Below, in pieces: positions 40,349 through 48,700 of a stretch of DNA of 64,000 nucleotides. The notes below the pieces were generated by a model. That model searched no databases. It saw only the letters and a list, made by a program, of their open reading frames with translations, and was not told the DNA's origin. The position numbers and the translations under genes were made by a program. How positions within the stretch are numbered: position 1 is the first letter of the stretch; each line of letters starts with the position of its first letter. The DNA comes from Micromonospora sp. WMMD882 (lineage in GTDB: Bacteria > Actinomycetota > Actinomycetes > Mycobacteriales > Micromonosporaceae). The stretch is taken from positions 3,286,001 through 3,350,000 of the forward strand of contig NZ_CP114903.1 of the NCBI RefSeq assembly GCF_027497255.1, in the 5' to 3' direction.

Positions 40349-41542
40349 TCACTGGTTCGCCAGCTCCTTCATCTCGGTGACGGCGGGCACCGCCATCGGG
40401 TCCAGACCGTGTGCCAGGGCCAGGTAGACCGAGGCGAAGTCCGGGACGGCCACCAGGGACGCCAACCGCTCCAACGCGGAACCGCCCTCGGCGGTCACCA
40501 CGTCACAGCGCACCCCGCGTCGCTCGGCGAGGGTCTGCACCGCGTCGGCCCGACGCTCCTCGACCGCGAGCGGCTCGTCGGAGTCGTCGTCGGCGTTGAG
40601 GCCGCCGTCGCGCAGCAGCACCACCCGCAGCCGGGTCGCGCCGTCGGTCTCGTCGTCCGGGTCGGCGAAGATGTCCCGACTCGACTCGACCAGACCGCCG
40701 AAGACCCCGTCGAGCAGACCGACCCGGCCCCGGCCGGCCTCGCCGAGCGCGCCGGCCACCACCGGGTAGCGGGCGTTCGCCGACAGGGTGTCGCCGAAGC
40801 GCCGGGCCGCCACGGTGGCCAGCGGGGACGAACCCCAGACGATCGGGATCGAGCCTGCCAGCCCGAGCGCGAGGGACTTCGCCGGATTGACGAACGACTC
40901 GGCGGTCGGCCGGCAACGGTCGGCGTCGGCGTCGAGCCGGGCGGCCGTCTCGGCCAGGTCGGCCTCGTTCACCTTCACCAGCCCGAGCGTACGGGCGGCG
41001 AGCAGGACCGGCACGGTGAGCGCCCAGAGGCTGGCGCGGGCCGGCGCCCGGCGCGGCACCGGGATGAACGGGGCCCGGGCGCGCTCGGCCACCGACTGGA
41101 GCCGGGAGTCCGGCGCCCCGACCGCGACCAGGCGGGCCCCCCGGCGGTGCGCGGCCTCGGCCGCGCCCAACGCCTCGGGGCTACGCCCGGACGCGCTGAC
41201 CGCGATCACCACGTCCGCCGCGCCCACCCAACCGGGCACCCCGGCGCTGCGGTGCGGGATGACCGGCACCGGGCAGCGCGGCCCGGCGACAGTGGCCAGG
41301 ACGTCCCCGGTACGCCCGGCGGTGCCGATGCCGGCGATCACCACGGCACGGGGCCGGCCCTCGTCGGCGAGCACCTGGAGGTTCGCCTCGGCGGCCAGGG
41401 CGGCCGTCTCACGGACCTGGGACCCGGCGGAGGCGGTGTGCCGGAGCATGCCGCCCGGATCCTGCTCGGCGAGCGCGTCCGCGTTGTCGAGTGACGCCTC
41501 GTCGGCGTCGCGGTGGCCGCTGACCCCGGCCGTGCCCTCCAT
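40349..41542 (-). CDS. SIS-domain phosphosugar isomerase (bifunctional PGI/PMI C-terminal type, TobH-like)
   Basis: A 397-residue protein with a double SIS fold. The C-terminal half matches the bifunctional phosphoglucose/phosphomannose isomerase family (AGSIPIVWGSSPLATVAARRF, ARYPVVAGALGEA), and the N-terminal part has the SIS serine/threonine motif VIAVSASGRSPEAL. In mycobacteria the equivalent gene (Rv3256c) sits between manA and manB as here. ATG 41542 shares its A with the Trm112 stop (TGATG), indicating tight coupling. The exact reaction is uncertain because ManA is also present. Confidence 0.82.
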   Translation of the reverse strand: MEGTAGVSGHRDADEASLDNADALAEQDPGGMLRHTASAGSQVRETAALAAEANLQVLADEGRPRAVVIAGIGTAGRTGDVLATVAGPRCPVPVIPHRSAGVPGWVGAADVVIAVSASGRSPEALGAAEAAHRRGARLVAVGAPDSRLQSVAERARAPFIPVPRRAPARASLWALTVPVLLAARTLGLVKVNEADLAETAARLDADADRCRPTAESFVNPAKSLALGLAGSIPIVWGSSPLATVAARRFGDTLSANARYPVVAGALGEAGRGRVGLLDGVFGGLVESSRDIFADPDDETDGATRLRVVLLRDGGLNADDDSDEPLAVEERRADAVQTLAERRGVRCDVVTAEGGSALERLASLVAVPDFASVYLALAHGLDPMAVPAVTEMKELANQ

Positions 41543-41721
41543 CACGACGAACGCCCCGGGCGGGCCTCGTCCAGCAGCAGCACCGGCACGTCGTCACGTA
41601 CCTCGAAGATCCGGTGGCACTCGGTGCAGGTCAGGGTCTGCTCCTGCGGGTCGTAGTCGAGGGGGGCGTGGTGCGTGTCCGGGCAGGCGAGGATCTCCAG
41701 CAACTGCGGGTCCAGGGCCAT
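41542..41721 (-). CDS. Trm112-family zinc-ribbon protein
   Basis: A 59-residue protein MALDPQLLEILACPDTHHAP with a partner pair CTECHRIF, giving CPD...CxxC ligands of a small zinc ribbon, and the family ending VRDDVPVLLLDEA. GGAAGGAGC precedes the ATG. In other organisms Trm112 activates several methyltransferases; bacterial homologues (UPF0434/YcaR) are little studied. It lies between manB and the SIS gene and overlaps the latter by one base. Confidence 0.88.
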   Translation of the reverse strand: MALDPQLLEILACPDTHHAPLDYDPQEQTLTCTECHRIFEVRDDVPVLLLDEARPGRSS

Positions 41722-41783
41722 GGCGCGGCTCCTTCCACGTATGTGGTCTCACCGATCGGTCCGACCGACCGGCGCACGCGATC

Positions 41784-43169
41784 TTAACGGCGAACCCGGT
41801 CCAGCACCTCGTCACGGAGCGAGGCCATCCGTTCCGGGGTGGGCCCCTCGACGTTCAGCCGCAGCAGCGGCTCGGTGTTCGAGGCACGCAGGTTGAACCA
41901 GGCGCCGTCGGCGAAGCGCAGGGTCAGGCCGTCCATCGTGTCGACCTCCGCCTCCGGGTACGCGGCACGCACCTCGGCGACCTTCGCGGCCTGGTCGGCG
42001 ACCGTAGAGTTGATCTCGCCGGAGGCGACGTACCGCTCGTACCCGGCGGCCAGCTCGGACAGCGGGCGCTCCTGCCCACCGAGGGCGGCCAGCAGGTGCA
42101 TGGCGGCCAGCATGCCGGTGTCGGCGAACCAGAAGTCCCGGAAGTAGTAGTGCGCGGAGTGCTCCCCGCCGAACACCGCGTTGGTGCGGGCCATCTCGGC
42201 CTTGATGAAGGAGTGCCCGACCCGGGCCACCACCGGCACGCCGCCCTGCTCGCGGATGATCTCCGGCACCGCGCGGGAGGTGATCAGGCCGTGGATCACC
42301 GTCGAGCCCGGGTGCCGCGCCAGCTCCCGGGCGGCCACCAGGGCGGTGATCGCGGACGGCGAGACCGGCTCGCCCCGCTCGTCCACGGCGAAACAGCGGT
42401 CGGCGTCCCCGTCGAAGGCCAGCCCGACGTCCGCGCCGTGCGCGCGGACCGCCCGCTGGAGGTCGACCAGGTTCGCCGGGTCGAGCGGGTTCGCCTCGTG
42501 GTTCGGGAAGCTGCCGTCCAACTCGAAGTAGAGCGGCACGATCTCCAACGGCAGGGCCGGCAGCACGGCGTCGCCGAGCACGCTGGGCACGGTGTGCCCG
42601 CCCATTCCGTTGCCGGCGTCGACCACCACCCTCAGCGGCCGGATGCCGGACAGATCGACAAGTCCACGCAGGTGGGCGGCGTACTCGGGACGCAGGTCAC
42701 GCGGCACGACCGGCCCGGTCGGCTCCCCGACGGGCGCGGCCTCGCCCTTGTCCAGCAGCGCCTGGGCACGGTCGCGGATCTCGGCCAGGCCGGTGTCCTG
42801 CCCGATCGGCCGCGCCCCGGCCCGGCACATCTTGATGCCGTTGTAACGAGCCGGATTGTGACTCGCGGTGAACATCGCGCCGGGCAGGCCGAGCGCCCCC
42901 GAGGCGTAGTAGAGCATGTCGGTGGACGCCAGCCCGATCTCGATCACCGTACGGCCCTCGGCGCGCACCCCGGCGGCGAAGGCGGCGGCCAGGCCGGGCG
43001 AGGTGGCCCGCATGTCGTACCCCACGACCACCTGATCGCCGGGCTCACCGGTGGTGTTCAGCAGATGGGTGAAGGATGCGCCAAGGGCTTCGGCGACCCG
43101 TTCGTCCCACTGGTCCGGCACCGTCCCTCGGACGTCGTACGCCTTCACGATCTGGGACAGATCAGACAC
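41784..43169 (-). CDS. manB: Phosphomannomutase/phosphoglucomutase
   Basis: A 461-residue alpha-D-phosphohexomutase converting mannose-6-P to mannose-1-P. It shows the N-terminal IVKAYDVRGTVPDQ, the phosphoserine loop FTASHNPARYNG (active Ser about 102), the metal loop DGDADRCF, the sugar-binding GGEHSAHYYF, and the phosphate-binding RASNTEPLLRLNVE at the C-terminus. GTG 43169 with AAGGGAG 8 bases upstream is chosen over the ATG at 43205. First gene of the manB-Trm112-SIS-CDF-manA group. Confidence 0.95.
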   Translation of the reverse strand: MSDLSQIVKAYDVRGTVPDQWDERVAEALGASFTHLLNTTGEPGDQVVVGYDMRATSPGLAAAFAAGVRAEGRTVIEIGLASTDMLYYASGALGLPGAMFTASHNPARYNGIKMCRAGARPIGQDTGLAEIRDRAQALLDKGEAAPVGEPTGPVVPRDLRPEYAAHLRGLVDLSGIRPLRVVVDAGNGMGGHTVPSVLGDAVLPALPLEIVPLYFELDGSFPNHEANPLDPANLVDLQRAVRAHGADVGLAFDGDADRCFAVDERGEPVSPSAITALVAARELARHPGSTVIHGLITSRAVPEIIREQGGVPVVARVGHSFIKAEMARTNAVFGGEHSAHYYFRDFWFADTGMLAAMHLLAALGGQERPLSELAAGYERYVASGEINSTVADQAAKVAEVRAAYPEAEVDTMDGLTLRFADGAWFNLRASNTEPLLRLNVEGPTPERMASLRDEVLDRVRR

Positions 43170-43229
43170 CGGTTTCGCTCCCTTGTCGCTGGTCGTCAAC
43201 GACACAGAGCGTATCGGAGGGTTCGCCTT

Positions 43230-44405
43230 TTACTCGGGTAGGCGAGGCATCACGCTCGTCGAGTCCCCGCCGCCGGAGGGCTCCGGGGGCGGCGACGTAC
43301 CCGGACGACCGGCGTTCGAGGCCGGATAGACCGTACCCGGCGACGATTTCGGAGCCGGGGGCCCCTGGCCCGCCCCACCCGACGGGTAGACCGTGCCCCG
43401 GGCCGGCCCAACCTGATGACCGCCCGACGGCGACGGGCTGCCCGGGTAGCCCGCGGGTTGCGGGGCAGCGCCCGGGTAGCCCGCGGGTTGCGGGGCAGCG
43501 CCCGGGTAGCCGCCGCCCGAACGGTAGGTGGTGCCGCCCGGGTTGCGGGGCAGCGGAATGTCCGGCGCGCCGGGTACCGGTACCGTCCCGTCGCCCCGTA
43601 GGTCCGCGCCGTCCGGACGGCCCCCGCTGTCGCCGCGGTCCGCGCTGTTCCGACGGTCGGCGCGGGAGCGGCGGATCAGCAGGACGATCAGCCCGACCCC
43701 GACCACCACCATGCCCACACCGAAAACCATCACCAGGGACAGGCCACCCGAACCGCCTCCTTCGGCGGCCTGCCCACCGCGGGAGCCCACCGCCGCCGCG
43801 AGCGTCGACTGGGCCGCCGGCTGCCCGCTCGCGGGATCCTCGGTGGGGTCCGGACTCGGCGTCGGCGTGGGCGTCGGCTTCTCCGTGGGGGTCGGGCTGG
43901 GGCTCGCGTTCCGACCGCCCTTGACATTGGCGGTGTCGGCGTCACGCCCGATCAGTTGCCCGCTGGAGGCCACCGCGTCCCCCGCGACGGTCAGCCGGCC
44001 CCCCGGGGCGCCGGGCAGGAAGGTCACCCGGTACTTGACGGTGACCTTCTTACCCTTGCAGAGCCTCGGGTCGCCCGGTGCGGTCCGGCCGGTGGTCAAC
44101 AAGCCGGCGCCGGAGACGGGCACCGGCGACCACTGGCCGCCCGTGGCCACCTGCACCTCGACCTGGTCGGAGCGCACCCCGTCCAGCCGCATCCGCAGCC
44201 CGGTGCGCACCAGGACACAGCCCTCACTGCGCTTACGGACCTCCACCGACACGGAACCGGCCGAGCCGCCGGCGGTGAAGCTGCCGGACGACCGCACCCG
44301 GACCGAGTCGTCATCGGCCAGCGCCGGCGTCGCGCCGACCACCAACACGCCGCCCAGCAGCGCGCAGGCCACCGCCAGTCGCGCCACTCCCCGACGTACC
44401 GCCAT
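43230..44405 (-). CDS. Secreted, membrane-anchored protein with Pro/Gly-rich cytoplasmic tail
   Basis: A 391-residue protein. Signal peptide MAVRRGVARLAVACALLGGV ending ATPALA; an extracellular beta-rich domain (about 30-160) with two Cys that could pair (EGCVLVRTG, PRLCKGKK); a Ser/Pro/Thr linker; one membrane span (about 221-245, LVMVFGVGMVVVGVGLIVLLI); then a ~140-residue Pro/Gly/Tyr-rich cytoplasmic tail with YPGAAPQPAG repeats. No family recognised; the layout resembles actinobacterial surface proteins with a receptor-like ectodomain. ATG 44405 with GAGGTG upstream. Confidence 0.7.
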   Translation of the reverse strand: MAVRRGVARLAVACALLGGVLVVGATPALADDDSVRVRSSGSFTAGGSAGSVSVEVRKRSEGCVLVRTGLRMRLDGVRSDQVEVQVATGGQWSPVPVSGAGLLTTGRTAPGDPRLCKGKKVTVKYRVTFLPGAPGGRLTVAGDAVASSGQLIGRDADTANVKGGRNASPSPTPTEKPTPTPTPSPDPTEDPASGQPAAQSTLAAAVGSRGGQAAEGGGSGGLSLVMVFGVGMVVVGVGLIVLLIRRSRADRRNSADRGDSGGRPDGADLRGDGTVPVPGAPDIPLPRNPGGTTYRSGGGYPGAAPQPAGYPGAAPQPAGYPGSPSPSGGHQVGPARGTVYPSGGAGQGPPAPKSSPGTVYPASNAGRPGTSPPPEPSGGGDSTSVMPRLPE

Positions 44406-44567
44406 GATCACCTCGCCGTTTCTCCCCGGGTGGGGTCCGGCCGTCAGGCTACTACCGGACGCTGATCCGCTCTCGTCATCGAGCGCTCCACATGTGTCGA
44501 GGGTTACCCGCTTCATTAGTCCGGGCAGCTCAGCGGCTCAGCCGCGCGCCACCCCGCCGCCGCGCCG

Positions 44568-44670
44568 CGCATGATCGACTCGCCTTCCGCGAAGTCTGGC
44601 CGGCGACGCGACACCGCGCCCCGGCCCCGCCCCGCATGATCAACTCGTCTTCCATGAAATCGGGGTGTCC
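44568..44670. repeat. Two degenerate copies of a ~32-base intergenic element
   Basis: Copies at 44568-44599 and 44633-44664 share CGCATGATC.ACTCG.CTTCC..GAA.TC (26 of 32 positions); five of the six differences are transitions. They are direct repeats 65 bases apart in a gene-free stretch (44406-44742). This looks like a dispersed intergenic repeat family rather than coding DNA. Confidence 0.5.
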
Positions 44671-44742
44671 CGTCGCCGCCCACACCGCGATATCAGGGAT
44701 CTCGAGTCGGTCGTGGCTCATCCGTCGGCCGTATTCCGGCGG

Positions 44743-44934
44743 CTACTCCCGAAACTCCGGGGAACGGGCGGTCGGGGCGTTGTCCTGCGGCAGCTCGCCG
44801 CCGAGGTGGCAACGCTGATGCTGGCGTACCTGCTCCTCCCAGACCACCTGGTCGTAGTCCGGGTCCGGCGGAATCCACCGGTGCGAGCCGTCGCTGTAGT
44901 GGTACTTCTCGTCACCTGGGCGCAGAACGCTCAT
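44743..44934 (-). CDS. Small hypothetical protein, 63 residues
   Basis: The product starts MSVLRPGDEKYHYSDGSHRW, continues IPPDPDYDQVVWEEQVRQHQRCHL and ends in an Asn/Pro-rich tail. It is hydrophilic with no signal peptide or membrane span. A purine-rich GGAAGGGCGGG precedes the ATG at 44934. The residue composition (Tyr, His, Trp, Glu, Gln) is unlike the Ala/Arg/Gly bias of shadow frames, which supports a real gene. No family recognised; a longer frame continues upstream to 45210 but is Arg-rich. Confidence 0.55.
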   Translation of the reverse strand: MSVLRPGDEKYHYSDGSHRWIPPDPDYDQVVWEEQVRQHQRCHLGGELPQDNAPTARSPEFRE

Positions 44935-45277
44935 CACCACCCGCCCTTCCGACCGCCTCGCCGCCTGTCCACTCCGGCGACGCGCACGGCTGCCCGGGAA
45001 ACGCCGGACCCCTGCCGTGCGGCGTCCACCGCTCCCCGACCAGAGCGGCTGATACCGGACGAAGGTCAACGCTACGGCCGACCGGGTGCCGTGGGCGGAT
45101 GCCCGTCCGGGCGTGTCGACGGGGGTTCTGGCTGGCCACCGGCGTCTCGGACGGCCGCGAGGCCGGATCTGCACGGCTTCACCGACCCGGCAGCAACGCT
45201 TGGTCCTCACGCTGGAGCCACCGCCCGCTCGGGCGAGACGACGATGCCGCCCGGGGCGCGAGCGCAGAGGCGACGGC
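44935..45277. other. Intergenic region, no recognised feature
   Basis: About 340 bases between the small gene and the candidate immunity gene. I see no gene, RNA or clear hairpin. Confidence 0.4.
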
Positions 45278-45724
45278 TCACTCCTGCGGCTGCGCCACGG
45301 ACGGGTCGGCGCCCGGGTCGCCCTGGCGCTGAAGCTGCTCCTCGAACATGACGAACGTCTTACGGCGGATCCCGTGCACCAAGGCCAACTCGTCGTCGTT
45401 CAGGTACCGCTTCTCCCGGTCCTCGGCCTGCGTGATCACCGCGTCGACCGTCTCGTAGAGCGCGAAGACAGGCCCCTCACCGGAAAGGTAATATGCCCGA
45501 TAACGCTCGACTTCCTGCACGAACTCCTCACGGGGAAGCACGAAGATCTCCCCACCGACCGCGAAGAGGATCTCGTCGATGATGTCGTTCGCGGCCTCCC
45601 AGCCCCCGTGACGCGAGGAGAGCTTCCACGCGCGCATCCCGCCCGTCTCCGTCTCCACAATTTTCACCGGGGCCCCATAGTATTCATAATAGTTTGGCAG
45701 GAACAGGCCACGGGCACCGGTCAC
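45278..45724 (-). CDS. Candidate immunity protein for the upstream polymorphic toxin
   Basis: A 148-residue soluble acidic protein. Its GTG overlaps the toxin stop by GTGA, so it is translated in step with the toxin C-terminus, the usual position for an immunity gene. It has NYYEYYGAPVKIVET near the start, then GGWEAANDIIDEILFAVGGEIFVLPREEF and a helical C-terminal part YLNDDELALVHGIRRKTFVMFEEQL (landmarks). No signal peptide. I do not recognise the family; immunity is inferred from position. Coding DNA here is clearly lower in GC than the surrounding genes, consistent with exchange of toxin-immunity tips. Confidence 0.6.
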   Translation of the reverse strand: MTGARGLFLPNYYEYYGAPVKIVETETGGMRAWKLSSRHGGWEAANDIIDEILFAVGGEIFVLPREEFVQEVERYRAYYLSGEGPVFALYETVDAVITQAEDREKRYLNDDELALVHGIRRKTFVMFEEQLQRQGDPGADPSVAQPQE

Positions 45725-48700
45725 GCCTTTACTCCCCTCGACGCATCTGACAGGGCTTGCCAGAAAAGTCCTTGCTCACGCCGAAGGATACTGTCACGGA
45801 CAGCCCTCTCGGCAACTGACAACTCTCTCGTCGCCTCCCGGGCGACTGCGTCAAGGTCCCTCCGCACCTCATAGAGAGCATGTTCCCATTTCGCCACCTC
45901 GTCGAGGGCTGCCAGATGAAGTCGAAATTCCGCGATATGCCCGTTGGACATTTGCAACTGAAGTTGGATGTCCCGGTAGCCGCTGTCCTGCGGATTTCGA
46001 AAGCGATCACGAAGATGGATGATTTCAACTTCCGGCTCCTCCCGCAGGGCAGCCAGCGCCCGATAGACGTCACCGAGTGAACTGAACTCAATCTTGGCTG
46101 CCGCGAGGTCGAGTAGACGGGACACCTCGCCGCCGTACTTGGCGATCTTGTCCTCGGCCCGCTGGCGGTCCTTGGGTTCCCTGCGCCAATCGGCCTCGCC
46201 CACTTTCCGCTCTCCCTCGCCAGCGAGCCGAAGAGCTAGCCCGGTCAGTTCTTGCTGGGCATGGGCCGCAGCCAGGTACAAATCGTCCAGATAACGTCGC
46301 CGGTAGTCCGGGTCCTCACGTCGCCGCACGTCGAAACCGGGCTGCCGAACATTCTTCTTGGAGATCCTTGCGGAGTCGCTGATGGCCACCTGGTCGGGGG
46401 TCAGTGGGGTCGGCTCCGGAGGGAGCACCGGCTCGGCGGCGACGACTTCCGCGCCGCGTACCGCGATGTCGTCGAGCACCGAACCGAGGACGTCGATGGC
46501 TTCCGGATAGCTGGCCAGATGGTGCAACGTGAGCGGACGGGCGGTGAGCGAGACCAGCAGCTCCGGCGTGGCGAGGATCATCCGCACCAGGTCCGGCCGC
46601 TGCGTCAACTGCCGGACCAGCGTCTCGGCCAGCAACGGCTTGTCGTCCGGCGGCGTCCGCCAGGTGTCCTGGAGCATCTGCCGTACGCGCGGCTCGGCGA
46701 ACAGCCGGGTCAGATCGTGTGCCGCCCGCTCGTCCAGCTGCGGGACGAGTCGCCGCAGCGCCGTCGGGTCCAGCTCGGCCGCAAGGTCAGCGGGCTGGAC
46801 GCCGGTGGTGAACAGCGTGTCAAGATCGGTCGCTGATCCGATGACCGTGGCGACCGGCAGCCCGGCGGCGATCCGATCCTGGTGTGCCTGGTCACGCGCT
46901 GCGCGTACCTCCTCGGGGGTGGGTTCGGCCGGCTCGGAGGTCGGACCGGGAGGACCGGCCGGGGCGTGCCGGTCGGGGTTGCCACCGGGAGTGCGTAGCG
47001 GGTCGGTCCCCGGAGGCGCCGCGTTCGGGCCCGGAGCTACCTGCCGCTCGCTGTACTCGCCCGGCCCACGACCCGGCAGTGGCATCGGCCGGCCGTCCGG
47101 ACCGACGACCAGCGCCTCCAACCCGACCACGTTGGCCGGGTTCGGCACCCCCCGGTGCCCGTACGGCGGACGGTCCGACACCACGCCCACCTGCGGATCG
47201 AGGTACAGGACGGTGCCGTTCTGGTTCAACGCCACCCAGGCGTGCGCGCCACCGGCCTCCCAGGTGTTGACGATGAACGCGAAACTCCCGTGGCCGCCGG
47301 AGAGCAGTTGCCGGCGCAGATCGGCGTACCCCTGCAACACCTGCTGGCGGGCGGCGGCCGGCGTCCCGCTCGACGCCACCACCTGCTGGTACGTGCCGCC
47401 CGTGGCGCGCTCGACCCGCCCCGGCCCGCCCGTCTCACCGTTGACCGGCCGGTTGACGTCGCCGTTCAGGTAGCCGTCGAAGGTACGCGGCGCGGAAACC
47501 CGGGGGCGCCCGTGCACCCAGGTCTCGTAGAGGGACAGGGTGCAGTCGAGGCAGTTGATCGAACGAGTCGAGTCGGCGCTCGGCCCACCGTCGTTGACCA
47601 GGTAGAACCACTTGCCCTGCCGAGGGTCGGCGGTCCGGGTCACGGTCCCGTCAGGTTCCCGGGGCACCGCCCGTTCCAGGTCCGTCTGGTGCAGGGCCAG
47701 CGGCGGACGCAGCCCGCCCCGCTGCCCGTACGGGCGGAACTGGTCGCTCGACGGCGGGTCGTCGTCCCCGGTCAGCGCAGACCGGTCACCGGTCTCCACC
47801 CCACCGGCCGCCAACTCCGCCACATCGTCGTTGATCCGCTCAAAATGAGCCTCGTTCTCGACGTAGGTGACCTCGGGCTTAATGCGGCCCTCGAGTATTG
47901 CCTCTACAAGGTCCTGTTCACGGAACGAGTCACGAAGTTCTCGGTTGGACACCCGCAGGCACCATCTGGCCATCTCTTGATTGCCCGCGCGGTCAAACTC
48001 GTTCGCCTTTATAGCCCATCGCCGCGCTCTTGTTTCGTGTGCTTGGGCCGCCTGCCTCAGTCGCGCAATTTCATCGATTCGCCTGTTCTCCTCGAACCAG
48101 GCGCGTTGGTCGTTGAAGTAGCCCTGGTAGCGACGGCGTTCGAGCGCTTCGCGGTCGGCCGCCCACCGGGCCTCGTACCACTCGCGGCTCCTGATAACGG
48201 GCTCGGTCGTCGGACCCGGGGTGGGCGGCGGAGTCGGCTCCGGGTCGGCCTGCGCTCGGGAGGTCTTCGGGGCCAGCACCTCCAGCAGGGACAGGTCGTT
48301 GAGCGGTGGGGTGTCCGGCCGGCCCGGGGCCGTGCCTGCGGTGCCGCCCTGCTGAGGGTGCGGTGAGATGGGCGCCCCGGTCGTCGGCGGATGGGTGCGC
48401 GGCCCGGGCGGGTTCGAGGTGACCGTAGGTGTCGACAGACCGGTCGTCACCGGCGCGGATGCGCTGGTCAGGCTGGATGTCGTGGCCACCACCGGGGCGG
48501 GGGCGGGCACGCTTGGGCCCGGACCGGGGGTGGTCGTCGGAGCAGGGCCGGGCGGCATGTTCGGCGCGGGGCCCGGGGCAGTCGGCGGCGCAGTGGTAAC
48601 GGTCGGTGCGCTCGCGGTGGTGACGCTCGGGGCGCTTGTGGTAGCGGCGGTCGGGGCGCTCGTGGTGGTCACGGCCGAGGTGGTGGACGGCGTGGTCCCG

